From Eubacterium sp. AB3007 (GTDB taxonomy: Bacteria > Bacillota > Clostridia > Peptostreptococcales > Anaerovoracaceae): DNA of 64,000 bases. The position numbers were made by a program, and so were the translations under genes. Below, piece by piece: positions 23,826-32,943 of the stretch; position 1 is the stretch's first letter, and every line of letters begins with the position of its first letter. The notes under the pieces were generated by a model, which saw nothing but the letters and a program-made list of their open reading frames with translations, made no database searches and was not told the origin of the DNA. The stretch spans positions 124,001-188,000 of the forward strand of contig NZ_JIAD01000001.1 of the NCBI RefSeq assembly GCF_000688015.1, read 5' to 3'.

Positions 23826-24951
23826 GTTTGCGGAGGGCATCGAGTTCAGCCGGGAGGAGATGTTTTATGGGAGGAGCATCGGGCTGTCCAGTCTGATGTT
23901 TGCAAGGGAAGCCCCTCAGATGCTTCTTCCCGCAGTGGAGAAGCTGTACCAGATGGGGGTGTGTTGTCTTGCCTACAAGCCGATCTTCTTCCGGGTCCTC
24001 CCGGAAGAGGTGCTGTCGTTTGCAGAAGAGCACGATTTCCCGGTCTACGAGATCACAGATGACGCGTTCTTTGAGGATATCGTGTTGGCGGTGAAGAAGG
24101 CGGTGGGCCAGGATATGACGGAGTCAGAGATCCAGGCAGCGCTGGAGAAGATCCTGGCAAAGGATCTGAGCGCGGCGGACAGTCAGCGCCTTCAGCAGAG
24201 GATCGCACCCCAGTTGAAGAGATACATACAGGTGGCATGCTTCTGTGCGTTGGAACCCGAGGATGGGAGCACAGGGGCGGCCGCAGGGGCGGGTGTGGCG
24301 GCTGCCGCGCTGTTCGATCGGGAGCATTTCGTCAGGTACAGCAGGCGTCTTTCCCTGAACAGCCGGTACAATGAGCGGGCGGCTTTGTGCAGGTTCCGGC
24401 AGGGAGGCTTTGTGCTCCTGTCCCGAGAAGAGAAGGAGGCGGGGGATCTGGACGTGCTCCTGACGGATGTGTGCATCGCCGCTGGGATCCCACAGAAGGA
24501 GATCCAGGTGGGCATGAGCCGGGTGCTTCGGCTGGACAGCGGGTTCGACACCGCGGTCCGGGAGGCTTTCTGGGCTATGCGGGTAGCCAGGATCGAGAAG
24601 GTTCCCTGCAAGCGTTTTGAGGATATGGGGATATACCGGCTGCTGGCGCCGGAGATGAGTTCCCGGACGCTGGTCAGCAATGTGGAATCCTTTCTGGCCC
24701 CTCTGCTGGAGGGAGAGCACGGAGAGGAAGATCGGGCGCTGCTGATGGAAACGGCGGTGGCCTATGTCCGCGCCTACGGCAATCTGAACGAGGCGGCGGA
24801 GCAGCTATACTGCCACAAGAACACCGTGCGCTACAGGCTGCGCAGGATCCACGAGATCCTGGCGCCGACCTTGTCCGAGGAGGATTTTCGGGAGTGTCTG
24901 AATCTGGCTGTGCTGGTGTTGACGCTGAGCCGGGACAGCTGGGAAGGATGA
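23716..24951 (+). CDS. PucR-family transcriptional regulator
   Basis: A 411-residue regulator with an N-terminal PucR sensory domain (MRLRDIMQLPEFSGFRLLAGEGGLEAEVTA is the typical opening), a middle GGDEF-like degenerate region and a C-terminal helix-turn-helix (NLNEAAEQLYCHKNTVRYRLRRIHEIL). A good GCAGGAGG site precedes the ATG. It is followed within 8 bp by the CmpB-like gene and then by glutaminase, so it probably regulates its own operon in response to a nitrogen source. Two copies of GGCTTTGTGC lie 25 bp apart inside it in different reading frames. Confidence 0.88.
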   Translation: MRLRDIMQLPEFSGFRLLAGEGGLEAEVTATEIIDFEFAEGIEFSREEMFYGRSIGLSSLMFAREAPQMLLPAVEKLYQMGVCCLAYKPIFFRVLPEEVLSFAEEHDFPVYEITDDAFFEDIVLAVKKAVGQDMTESEIQAALEKILAKDLSAADSQRLQQRIAPQLKRYIQVACFCALEPEDGSTGAAAGAGVAAAALFDREHFVRYSRRLSLNSRYNERAALCRFRQGGFVLLSREEKEAGDLDVLLTDVCIAAGIPQKEIQVGMSRVLRLDSGFDTAVREAFWAMRVARIEKVPCKRFEDMGIYRLLAPEMSSRTLVSNVESFLAPLLEGEHGEEDRALLMETAVAYVRAYGNLNEAAEQLYCHKNTVRYRLRRIHEILAPTLSEEDFRECLNLAVLVLTLSRDSWEG

Positions 24952-24958
24952 TGACGAT

Positions 24959-25504
24959 ATGAGACCAAAACATCTGGAACTGGATAGGATCTGGATCTAT
25001 TTCACCTTGTATTCCGTGATCGGGTGGCTGTATGAGGTGTTCCTGGAGGTGGTGGTCTACCACTGGGGATTCTCCAACCGGGGTGTGCTGTGGGGACCAT
25101 GGCTGCCCATCTACGGTATCGGTGCCATGCTCTTCCTGCTGGCGGTCTATCCGATGATTCGGGAGAAGACCGGAAGGCAGCGGCTGAAATGGATCCCGGT
25201 GGTGTTCCTGCTCTGCATGCTCATCGCCACCACCACGGAGTTGATCGCCTCTTACATCCTGGAGTGGCGCACCGGCGCCTGGCCCTGGCAGACTTACGCG
25301 GACTACGCCATTAACTTCCAGGCCAGGATCGCGCTGAACCCGGCCATTCGGTTCGGGCTGGGAGGCGTGCTGTTTCTGTACGTGCTCCAGCCACTGTTCG
25401 AGAAACTGACCGACTGGATGGGGGAGAGGCGCTGCCGGAAGATCGCTATCCTGCTTGCGTTCCTGTTCGTTGCCGATATTCTGTACACTATACTGCTTAG
25501 ATAG
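24959..25504 (+). CDS. CmpB-like putative ABC-transporter permease
   Basis: A 181-residue membrane protein of the family labelled putative ABC-transporter type IV. Landmarks are the N-terminal YSVIGWLYEVFLEVV and the conserved NRGVLWGPWLPIYGIGA, with about five hydrophobic segments. The biochemical role of the family is not established. It starts eight bases after the PucR stop and is followed nine bases later by glutaminase, so the three are co-transcribed. Confidence 0.8.
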   Translation: MRPKHLELDRIWIYFTLYSVIGWLYEVFLEVVVYHWGFSNRGVLWGPWLPIYGIGAMLFLLAVYPMIREKTGRQRLKWIPVVFLLCMLIATTTELIASYILEWRTGAWPWQTYADYAINFQARIALNPAIRFGLGGVLFLYVLQPLFEKLTDWMGERRCRKIAILLAFLFVADILYTILLR

Positions 25505-25513
25505 GAGAACACC

Positions 25514-26551
25514 ATGTCGAATACCTTACATGTGGATTACGAACTGAAGAGCCATGAGGAGGCGGTGCGGATCATCGGGGAGGCCATGGAGGTCGCCCGC
25601 CGGGAGATCCCAAGGGGCGCTGTGGCAGACTACATCCCGGAGCTTGGCAAGGTCGATCCCGACCAGCTGGGCATTTGCGTGTACCCGCTGCGAGGCGAGA
25701 AGATCCTGCTGGGAGAGGCGGAGAAACGCTTCACCATGCAGTCCATCTCCAAGATCCTTTCGCTCTGCGTGGCGCTGGAGATATTCGGGGCAGAGAAGCT
25801 GTTCGAGAAGGTGGGGGCGGAGCCCTCCGGAGAGGCATTCAACTCCCTGGTGGAGCTGGACCTGAACTCCAACAAGCCCTACAACCCGCTGATCAACTCC
25901 GGGGCCATCGCGGTGGCCGGCATGCTCATCGAGGAGGTGAGCTTCCACGATATGCTACGATTCGCCCGGGAACTCTGCGATGACGAGTCCATCGAACTCA
26001 ACAAGGCCGTGTTTGAGTCGGAGATGGGCACCTGCTCCCGTAACCGGGCCATCGGCTACCTGCTGGAGAGCAAGTCCATCATAGAGACGGACGTGGAGGA
26101 CGCGCTTCGCTTCTACACCAGGATGTGCTCCCTGGACGTGACCGCGGAGTCCCTGGCCAATTTTGCCAACCGACTGGCCAATGACGGCGTGGGAAACCTC
26201 ACCGGCAAGCGGTATCTGTCCAGCGAGACGGTGCGGATCGTGAAGACCCTGATGCTGACCTGCGGCATGTACGATGGATCGGGGACCTATGCGGTGGAAG
26301 TGGGCATCCCCACCAAATCCGGTGTGGGCGGCGGTTTGCTGGCGGTATCCGACAAGCGGGCCGGTATCGGCGTGTTCGGGCCTGCCTTAGATTCCAAGGG
26401 CAACAGCATCGCGGGCTGCCGGCTCCTGCGGGAGATCTCAGAGACGCTGCGGCTGGCCCTCTTCTATGACACCGAGCTTGCGGGCGCTGATGCCAAGGAG
26501 TACTCGCTCAACGAGTTTCCAAAGCACAAAGTCATGCGCCGCTGCAGATAA
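25514..26551 (+). CDS. glsA: Glutaminase
   Basis: A 345-residue serine-dependent glutaminase, somewhat longer than the usual 305-310 residues. The catalytic Ser-x-x-Lys is S77-I-S-K80 in RFTMQSISKI; the family motifs NPLINSGAIAVAGM (about 118-131) and GIPTKSGVGGGLLAV follow. It hydrolyses glutamine to glutamate and ammonia in the cytoplasm. Co-transcription with a PucR regulator suggests a response to nitrogen or amino-acid supply. Confidence 0.94.
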   Translation: MSNTLHVDYELKSHEEAVRIIGEAMEVARREIPRGAVADYIPELGKVDPDQLGICVYPLRGEKILLGEAEKRFTMQSISKILSLCVALEIFGAEKLFEKVGAEPSGEAFNSLVELDLNSNKPYNPLINSGAIAVAGMLIEEVSFHDMLRFARELCDDESIELNKAVFESEMGTCSRNRAIGYLLESKSIIETDVEDALRFYTRMCSLDVTAESLANFANRLANDGVGNLTGKRYLSSETVRIVKTLMLTCGMYDGSGTYAVEVGIPTKSGVGGGLLAVSDKRAGIGVFGPALDSKGNSIAGCRLLREISETLRLALFYDTELAGADAKEYSLNEFPKHKVMRRCR

Positions 26552-26618
26552 TTGCCACCCCAACCAGCCAAGGATGTGGTATAATTATTCATAGATACTG
26601 ATATGGGAGGTTATCGCT

Positions 26619-27254
26619 ATGGGTATGGAAAACAGCAGAACTTTCATTCGGCAGGACACCCTGCGGGATGCGATCATCTATGAGATCATCGACTGGGAGT
26701 GGAACATGATGATCCTTTGGAAACAGAAGACCGGGAAGGCCCCCGGCGAGGAGGAATTTGAGGACTTCTATCGGGTACGGTACAGCCAGCACGATGCCAT
26801 GAATTCGGACACTCTGGCGCTCTATAAGAGCGATTTGTCGGTGGCATCCCACACGGGCAGGAACCTGATGGAGGAGAAGTACGCGTTCATCGAAGCTGCG
26901 TCCAAGGGCGTGGCACCAGCTCCGATAGACCCTGCGGCAGAGAAGCTGGTGGCGGAGATCATGCCGCTCATGAAAGCATCCAACGAAAAGTTTGCGGCCA
27001 AGTACCCGTCCCTGGCTTCGGCGGGGCAGGCTTTTGGCGGTGAGGTGTCTCCGGCCGTCTATATGGAAAGCGAACTCAGGATCATGGAAGTGCCGACGCT
27101 GCAGATGATGCTTCGGGATGTGAAACTGGACCCTGACTACGTGCAGAAGATCTATCAGGGGTTGATTGGATTCTTTGGACAGGATTCTCTGGAGAAGGCA
27201 GAGGTGTTGACAAAGGCCCAGACCATGCAGAGCTGCCGCGGGAAGACTTTGTAG
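26619..27254 (+). CDS. DUF4125-family protein
   Basis: A 211-residue protein matching the DUF4125 family by its opening IIYEIIDWEWNMM and by RYSQHDAMNSDTLALYKSDL. It is predicted to be soluble and helical. The function of the family is unknown; members are common in Clostridia and sometimes fused to tetratricopeptide proteins. An extended -10 (TGGTATAAT, ending 26585) and a GGGAGG site precede it. It is followed by two SMR genes starting two bases after its stop. Confidence 0.8.
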   Translation: MGMENSRTFIRQDTLRDAIIYEIIDWEWNMMILWKQKTGKAPGEEEFEDFYRVRYSQHDAMNSDTLALYKSDLSVASHTGRNLMEEKYAFIEAASKGVAPAPIDPAAEKLVAEIMPLMKASNEKFAAKYPSLASAGQAFGGEVSPAVYMESELRIMEVPTLQMMLRDVKLDPDYVQKIYQGLIGFFGQDSLEKAEVLTKAQTMQSCRGKTL

Positions 27255-27255
27255 T

Positions 27256-27567
27256 ATGGTGACGTATCTCTTGCTTGCTTTGTCCATCACTTTCGAGATC
27301 TGCGCCACGTCGATGCTGAATACCACGGAAGGATTCACCCGGCCGTTTCGATCGGCTTGGGCGATCCTTCTTTACTATGCCTCGTACATCACTTTCTCCA
27401 GGGTGATCATCTACCTGAATATCGGGGTGGCCTACGCTATCTGGTCCGGGGTAGGGATCACGGCGACGGCGCTGATCTCCCGCTATTACTTCCATCAGAG
27501 ATTGTCGCGTCCCGGCAAGATCGGCATGGCTTTCGTACTGGTGGGGTGTTTGGTGGTGAATCTATAG
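27256..27567 (+). CDS. SMR-family multidrug transporter subunit
   Basis: A 103-residue four-helix protein. SMR landmarks are the membrane-embedded Glu near 14 in ITFEICATSML, the segment EGFTRP and YAIWSGVGI. The next gene is a second SMR protein, so the pair probably makes a heterodimeric antiporter like EbrAB. It starts two bases after the DUF4125 stop, so translation is likely coupled. Confidence 0.85.
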   Translation: MVTYLLLALSITFEICATSMLNTTEGFTRPFRSAWAILLYYASYITFSRVIIYLNIGVAYAIWSGVGITATALISRYYFHQRLSRPGKIGMAFVLVGCLVVNL

Positions 27568-27585
27568 GAATCTGAGGAGGTGGAC

Positions 27586-27915
27586 ATGCCAAAACTGATG
27601 TTGGCCATCGCCATTATGTTCGAACTGATGGCGGATGTGCTGTTGAAATATTCGGAAGGGTTTACGGTGCTTTGGGCGTCAGTGCTGACGCTGGTGATGT
27701 ATCTGATCTGTTTTGCCTGTTTTGCCCGGGCGCTGTTGAAGCTGAACCTGAGCGTGGCCTATGCGGTATGGTCTGGAGTGGGGATCGCCGTTCTGACCAT
27801 CCTGTCGGTGGTGCTGTTCCATCAGCCGCTGACCATTGGCAATGCGGTGGGGATCGCGCTGATCACCGTGGGGATCCTGATCATGGATCTGTGCGGCACC
27901 AACGTGGAGGAATAG
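27586..27915 (+). CDS. SMR-family multidrug transporter subunit (partner)
   Basis: A 109-residue four-helix SMR protein with the conserved Glu in IMFELMADVLLKYSEGF and YAVWSGVGIAV. The ATG at 27586 is preferred to the GTG at 27580, because the GAGGAGG site is then five bases upstream. Compared with its partner the loop residues differ, as in paired SMR systems where the two subunits insert in opposite orientations. Confidence 0.85.
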   Translation: MPKLMLAIAIMFELMADVLLKYSEGFTVLWASVLTLVMYLICFACFARALLKLNLSVAYAVWSGVGIAVLTILSVVLFHQPLTIGNAVGIALITVGILIMDLCGTNVEE

Positions 27916-27924
27916 GAGGAGTAT

Positions 27925-28236
27925 ATGGAGACCAGGGTATTGGATCAGGCCGTCATACAGAGATTCCGGAAGGTGATTGAGAGTATTCCGAAAGAATCCC
28001 GGAATGTAGCCATCGTTGGAAGAGAGGCGGACTATTGGCCAGAGGCAGTGGTCGCCGCGGAGCAATGCGCGGCCAGTGTGATATTGATGGAAGAGAGGAT
28101 GTTACTTCACGGATATAAACGGGCACTGAATGCATATGACTGTAGGTGTCTGATGTACGGAGAGGAGTACGAGGAAATGGCATACCGCGTGGAGAATGAC
28201 GGGACGACACTGGTAGAGGTTTTCCTGGAGCTGTAG
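27925..28236 (+). CDS. Conserved-looking small soluble protein of unknown function
   Basis: A 103-residue acidic protein (METRVLDQAVIQRF...), with no membrane segment and no motif I recognise. It starts nine bases after the second SMR gene with a TAGGAGG site, so it is the last gene of that operon. It could modulate the exporter or handle its substrate; this is only suggested by context. Confidence 0.65.
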   Translation: METRVLDQAVIQRFRKVIESIPKESRNVAIVGREADYWPEAVVAAEQCAASVILMEERMLLHGYKRALNAYDCRCLMYGEEYEEMAYRVENDGTTLVEVFLEL

Positions 28237-28285
28237 GCTACAAAAAGAAAATAAACGAAAAGTATAATATATCTGAAAATTTATA

Positions 28286-28314
28286 TTGTCAAACACCTGG
28301 TATAGTTGTATAAT
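28286..28314 (+). promoter_or_regulatory. Promoter of the exported metallopeptidase gene
   Basis: TTGTCA (28286-28291) and perfect TATAAT (28309-28314), 17 bp apart, about 160 bp before the start codon. Confidence 0.75.
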
Positions 28315-28328
28315 GACCAAAAGGGTGT

Positions 28329-28393
28329 ACTTTCAGGACTGACAGTCACGACGAGGGGGAGTGGGATTTCTGTTTTTGCTGAAAGTTTTTTTG
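28329..28393 (+). terminator. Possible leader attenuator before the metallopeptidase gene
   Basis: ACTTTCAG (28329-28336) pairs perfectly with CTGAAAGT (28379-28386), followed by seven T. The hairpin lies between the promoter and the coding region, so transcripts would meet a terminator-like signal before the gene. The 42-nt loop could hold a sensor or an alternative pairing. I recognise no known riboswitch. Confidence 0.45.
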
Positions 28394-28473
28394 TTGTTTA
28401 GAAGAGAGGTGATGCTGCTGGACAAAGATTAATGAGATCGCAACCAACGAGAGAGATTCGTTAGGAGGACCTA

Positions 28474-31400
28474 ATGAGAAAGAGAATGAACTATCGAAAA
28501 AGACGTGTTGTCGCGTTGTTGATGACATTCATCATGGCGTTCACATTCTACGGCGGAGCATCATCGGTACTCGCGGCAGGGGGTGATGCCCCCCAGGCAG
28601 ACGGGAATCTGAACATCAAGAGCGTGGAAGTCCTGAACCACGCAGATATTCAGAAGATCTACAGACAGTCTGTTTACAAGGGGGTATCCGAAAACGGGGA
28701 AGACCCGGACAAGTGGTATACCACCAAGAGAGGAATCAACCTGAACGATGAGCGTGCGTTTACCTTTGAATTCACAGTGACGGAAGCGCAGGTAGGGGAA
28801 GATCCGGATTTGTTCCTGGATAGCGTGAAACTCCAGTATGGAGGCTATGACCTGGAGCAGTGGGCGAACCCGAAGGGCGCAAGAGGAAAGGCGAACGCGC
28901 TTCGCAAAGAGAAGGACTCGGATGTGCCATATCTGATCACAAAGGACAAGTCCATCAAACAGAATCCAAATGGATCCTACACCGTTACAATGGTAATGGA
29001 AACTGCCTGCCCGTGGGAGGGCAAGTATACCTACGGGAGTTCGTCTCTGGAGTATGGAGACACTAACATCCCTTATGAGGGATACAATGCCAACCGTCAG
29101 CTGTACGCCTTCAGCGATGGACAATCGGCAGACAACCGTTGGTGGTGGCAGACCACCCCGACCCACAAGGGACTGGGGACCTATGCGATGACCGCGGTAG
29201 CGGGCGACAGTACACTGGCGTCTGTGGATATGGATATCCAACAGTATGATGGGGGCAATTCCTGGATTCAGAAGAACGAGTTTGCCCAGAGCCTGGTAAA
29301 GGCACTGAATGGGACAGAGATTCCGAAGTCGGCGTTTGCTGATAAGGAGATCGGCCTGATGGCCAGCGGCTATGTGGCCATGAACAAGAATGGCGGTTTT
29401 GTCAAAGGGGAGAGAAACGATTCCGTCTATGTGGAGGTCTCTATCCTCGGCTATGGCCTGACTGACAACGAGCTGCCGGAGAACAAAGACTTTAATAACT
29501 ACTCCAGATATAATCCGATCTGGAACATCGTGGTCGCTCTGGATGAGGATAAGGTGGATACGTATCTGAACGAGACCAAGCCCACCATGAACGATAATCC
29601 GGAGAAACTGATCAACAAGTACAAGAATATGCCGGGAAAAGACATCGATATGATCAATGTCTTCTATCAGACCAACGTTCATGCCGATGAGATCTCCGGC
29701 ATCGATCACACCATCCAATTTGTCAAAGACCTGATTGACGGAGGGAAAGCCGGAAAGAAGATCGACTACTACACATGGAACGACGATGACATGAACTTCC
29801 GTTACAGAGACCCGGCGGAGGGCTATGAGGAGTCCACCGACGGGCATGTGGTCAAGGGTGGCTACGAGGGAAGATTCAAGGACACCTCGGCCAGGGCCAA
29901 GCAGATGTTCGATACCCGCGAGGCGTTGGACAGTTTCATCATGGTCAACAACATCACCACCAATCCTGACGGGCAGGCAGGCATGAGGAGGACCAACCGG
30001 TATGCCTTCGACCTGAACCGGGATGCGGTGTTCTCTACGATGCCCGAGACTATCGCGCTGATACGAGACATCATGAAGTGGGATCCGCTGATCTTGAACG
30101 AGTGGCATGGATACGTGAGGGAAATGCTGCTCGAACCGTGTACCGCGCCGCATGATCCGGCGTATGACTACGACCTGCTCGCCAACAACCTGAGGAACCT
30201 GACGTATGCAGCCGGCAAGGCCGTGACGGCCAACACCGGATATGACAACTTCCTGGTACCGTGGGATCACTATGATGCCGGTGACTGGGACGATGGTGGT
30301 ACCATCTATTCGCCGATGTTCGCAGCGCTTCTGGGGTGCTTTGGGTACACCATCGAGTTCCCGCATGCCAACAGCGATTCCTTCGACGCGGGGCTGGTGA
30401 TTGACTATGCGCAGATCAATGAGGTGCTCCACGGGAAGACAGACTTCTACGCTGGTAATCGCCTGAACGGACCGCTGGAGGACGTGAATGGAAAGATGAG
30501 AGACAGCCATGAGGGCGACATCATCGACAAGAGCATGAAGAAGAACGCGATCCTGTCCAAACTGGAGACCAAGAAGAGAGGGATCGAGAATGTTGACTCC
30601 ATGGAAGCGGACAAGTACTTCATCGACAAGAAGCCAGTGCTGGATGTCAATGGAAACATGATCCAGATCGGGACAGACCGCTGGGGCGATCCGATCTATA
30701 AGAAGGAAGACGTAGTTGTCGGAAGAGCAAGGCCGGAGGGCAAGTCCTTCTTCCCGGACTACATCGTGATCCCCAAGGGCAAGATGCAGTACAATTTTGC
30801 GGAAGGGATCAAGGCCATCAACCAGATGCTTGACTGGGGGATCAAGGTGGAGGTCACCACGGAGGATGTGAAGTACGATGGAGAGACCATCCCCAAGGGT
30901 TCCTATGTGCTGAGTATGTACCAGGCGGACAGGAATGTGATCTTTGAGGTCATGAGCAAGGGCTATGATGCCACCGGTTTCGCCGACATGTACGCGGATA
31001 TCTACTGCAATCTGCCGGATGTCAGGGGCTTCGACAGTATCCAGATCTACGGAAAGGGCCTGTTCGACGGGAAGACGAAGGCCCAGACCGACAGCATCAA
31101 GAAGAAAGCGGACATCAAAGGCTCTATTGATGAGTATGTCACCTTCAAGAGCCAGAGCACAGATGCTGTCCGTGCGGTCAACTACCTGCTCGGCAAGGGG
31201 CTGGATGTCTGGATGCTCAGAAAGGATGTGGATGGTGTAGGCAATGCGTCTGATTACGTCATCCGCGCCAAGGATCTGAGTAAGGTCAAGAAGATCAAGA
31301 ATGACGAGGTGATCGGCCAGCGCGGGATCCAGCTGGAGGGCAAGTACATCGAGGATCTGCCGGCCGAAACGACAGCATTGGTAGAGCCGATCATTCAGCT

Positions 31401-32871
31401 CAACACAGAAAGAACCTCACAGACGGGAGGCCCGCTGTGGTATCTGTTGGATGAATACCTGGGCTTTGGCAGCCTGAAGGACTACAACGGCGGCGCTTCG
31501 CTCAGAGAGGGAGCCAACGTGATCATCGCCAACAACGTGAACGCCAGCGGGTTCCAGGATTCCTGGGTCGATGCCATCAAGGGTGGTCAGGCAGGGGTGG
31601 TGTTCATCCGCAATGCCGCCGGTCTGGGCAAGCTCGGTGTGAAGGCGCCGACTTCGACCAACACATTCCAGGATGTGGCCATCAACGGCACCTATAATGT
31701 GGACGATTCGATCTTCACCAAGAACTATGCGGATACGACCACGTACTATGCACGCGGATTCGCCTACACGGATCTGCCGGAAGGATCCAAGGTCCTGTTC
31801 CGGAGTCTGAAGGACGGCAAGGACGCATTCATCGGAGGCTTCCAGGCGACCAATGGGGAGAAGGACGTGTTCGGTGACAAGGTCACCATCTTCAGCACGA
31901 CCCTCGATGGCGAAGATTTTGAGAGACCGGTCAGTGCGGTCGCGTTCGGTCAGCAGATGGACTACCGCTCGCACTATCAGAAGCTTCTGCCTATGCTGGC
32001 CACTTCGATCTACGCCAGTGCGGCGGGGATCGTGGATGACATCGTCAGTCCGACCATCGGGGATATGAGCGTGGAGGAGAATGAATTCAGCTTCCGCGTC
32101 GAAGACAACGAAGGTGGGACCGGCCTTGCGAAGGTCTCGGTCTACAAGGTGAAGGGAGAGAAGGAATCTCTGATCTATGAGAGCGATGAGGAAGAGGTCA
32201 GATTCACCACGGATACGGATACCGATCTGGTGCTGAAGGTCGTGGTGGAGGACAAAGCCGGCAATATCGCCACCAGAACTTTCCAGTTCAGGGCGGACTC
32301 CGGAACTGTTACATCGGATGCACCGGCTGACGTAGCCCTTGATGCCATCAGGGCACTGGGTAACGCACCGACGGCAGAGACGATCGCGGTGGCTGAGGCT
32401 TTGTACAACAATCTGTCCGATGCTGACAAGGCGAAGGTCGATGCAGCGCTCGGTGCGGGCGGCGCGGCAGCTGCGATCAAGGCAGCCAAGGAAGTAGTCG
32501 CCAAGCAGAACACAAAGCCGACGGTCAAGGACAATTCGAAGGTCAAGGATACCCCGAAGGCCAAGAAGGACCCGAAGGTGGAAGCCGCCAAGGCCAAGAC
32601 CGTCAAGGGATTCAAGGCCAAGAAGAAGGGTAAGAAAAAGGTCAAACTCTCCTGGAAGAAGACCGCAGGAGTCAAGACCTACCAGGTGCAGTACACTGTG
32701 GCGGGTACCAACAAGTGGAAGGTCCTGAAAAGTAGCGTCAGCAAGAAGAAAGTCAAGAGCAAGAAACTGAAGAAGGGCAAGTACCAGTTCCGCGTTTGCA
32801 CCATCACCAAAGTGAATGGCAAGAACGTGTACGGTAAGTGGTCTGTCTCCAAGGTCATCAAGATCAAGTAA
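28474..32871 (+). CDS. Large exported M14-family metallocarboxypeptidase
   Basis: A 1465-residue secreted protein. Residues 1-35 are a signal peptide (RRVVALLMTFIMAFTFYGGASSVLAA). The peptidase domain shows the zinc ligands His403-x-x-Glu406 in NVHADEISG and a second His in NEWHG near 545, plus the catalytic-Glu-like TIEFPH near 628. Around 1190-1275 is an Ig-like domain (VRFTTDTDTDLVLKVVVEDKAGN). An Ala/Lys-rich linker follows, and the last 85 residues are a very lysine-rich fibronectin-III-like domain that may bind acidic wall polymers. M14 enzymes remove C-terminal residues from peptides, which fits an amino-acid fermenter. The start has a TTAGGAGG site. It is monocistronic. Confidence 0.85.
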   Translation: MRKRMNYRKRRVVALLMTFIMAFTFYGGASSVLAAGGDAPQADGNLNIKSVEVLNHADIQKIYRQSVYKGVSENGEDPDKWYTTKRGINLNDERAFTFEFTVTEAQVGEDPDLFLDSVKLQYGGYDLEQWANPKGARGKANALRKEKDSDVPYLITKDKSIKQNPNGSYTVTMVMETACPWEGKYTYGSSSLEYGDTNIPYEGYNANRQLYAFSDGQSADNRWWWQTTPTHKGLGTYAMTAVAGDSTLASVDMDIQQYDGGNSWIQKNEFAQSLVKALNGTEIPKSAFADKEIGLMASGYVAMNKNGGFVKGERNDSVYVEVSILGYGLTDNELPENKDFNNYSRYNPIWNIVVALDEDKVDTYLNETKPTMNDNPEKLINKYKNMPGKDIDMINVFYQTNVHADEISGIDHTIQFVKDLIDGGKAGKKIDYYTWNDDDMNFRYRDPAEGYEESTDGHVVKGGYEGRFKDTSARAKQMFDTREALDSFIMVNNITTNPDGQAGMRRTNRYAFDLNRDAVFSTMPETIALIRDIMKWDPLILNEWHGYVREMLLEPCTAPHDPAYDYDLLANNLRNLTYAAGKAVTANTGYDNFLVPWDHYDAGDWDDGGTIYSPMFAALLGCFGYTIEFPHANSDSFDAGLVIDYAQINEVLHGKTDFYAGNRLNGPLEDVNGKMRDSHEGDIIDKSMKKNAILSKLETKKRGIENVDSMEADKYFIDKKPVLDVNGNMIQIGTDRWGDPIYKKEDVVVGRARPEGKSFFPDYIVIPKGKMQYNFAEGIKAINQMLDWGIKVEVTTEDVKYDGETIPKGSYVLSMYQADRNVIFEVMSKGYDATGFADMYADIYCNLPDVRGFDSIQIYGKGLFDGKTKAQTDSIKKKADIKGSIDEYVTFKSQSTDAVRAVNYLLGKGLDVWMLRKDVDGVGNASDYVIRAKDLSKVKKIKNDEVIGQRGIQLEGKYIEDLPAETTALVEPIIQLNTERTSQTGGPLWYLLDEYLGFGSLKDYNGGASLREGANVIIANNVNASGFQDSWVDAIKGGQAGVVFIRNAAGLGKLGVKAPTSTNTFQDVAINGTYNVDDSIFTKNYADTTTYYARGFAYTDLPEGSKVLFRSLKDGKDAFIGGFQATNGEKDVFGDKVTIFSTTLDGEDFERPVSAVAFGQQMDYRSHYQKLLPMLATSIYASAAGIVDDIVSPTIGDMSVEENEFSFRVEDNEGGTGLAKVSVYKVKGEKESLIYESDEEEVRFTTDTDTDLVLKVVVEDKAGNIATRTFQFRADSGTVTSDAPADVALDAIRALGNAPTAETIAVAEALYNNLSDADKAKVDAALGAGGAAAAIKAAKEVVAKQNTKPTVKDNSKVKDTPKAKKDPKVEAAKAKTVKGFKAKKKGKKKVKLSWKKTAGVKTYQVQYTVAGTNKWKVLKSSVSKKKVKSKKLKKGKYQFRVCTITKVNGKNVYGKWSVSKVIKIK

Positions 32872-32878
32872 TCGGAAT

Positions 32879-32930
32879 GGGCGTTGCACAAAGCATTCTA
32901 CATGCTGCGGGCAGCGCCCGTCTTTTTTTT
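32879..32930 (+). terminator. Terminator of the metallopeptidase gene
   Basis: GGGCGTTGC pairs with GCAGCGCCC (one G-U), with an inner AGCAT/ATGCT stem, then GTCTTTTTTTT. The ascending arm and loop contain the nonamer GCACAAAGC. Confidence 0.8.
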
Positions 32931-32943
32931 GACGTCGGACACA

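Noticed and set aside
28561..30510. 649-residue minus-strand open frame inside the M14 peptidase gene
   Set aside because: Antisense shadow of a gene with a signal peptide, zinc ligands and its own promoter.
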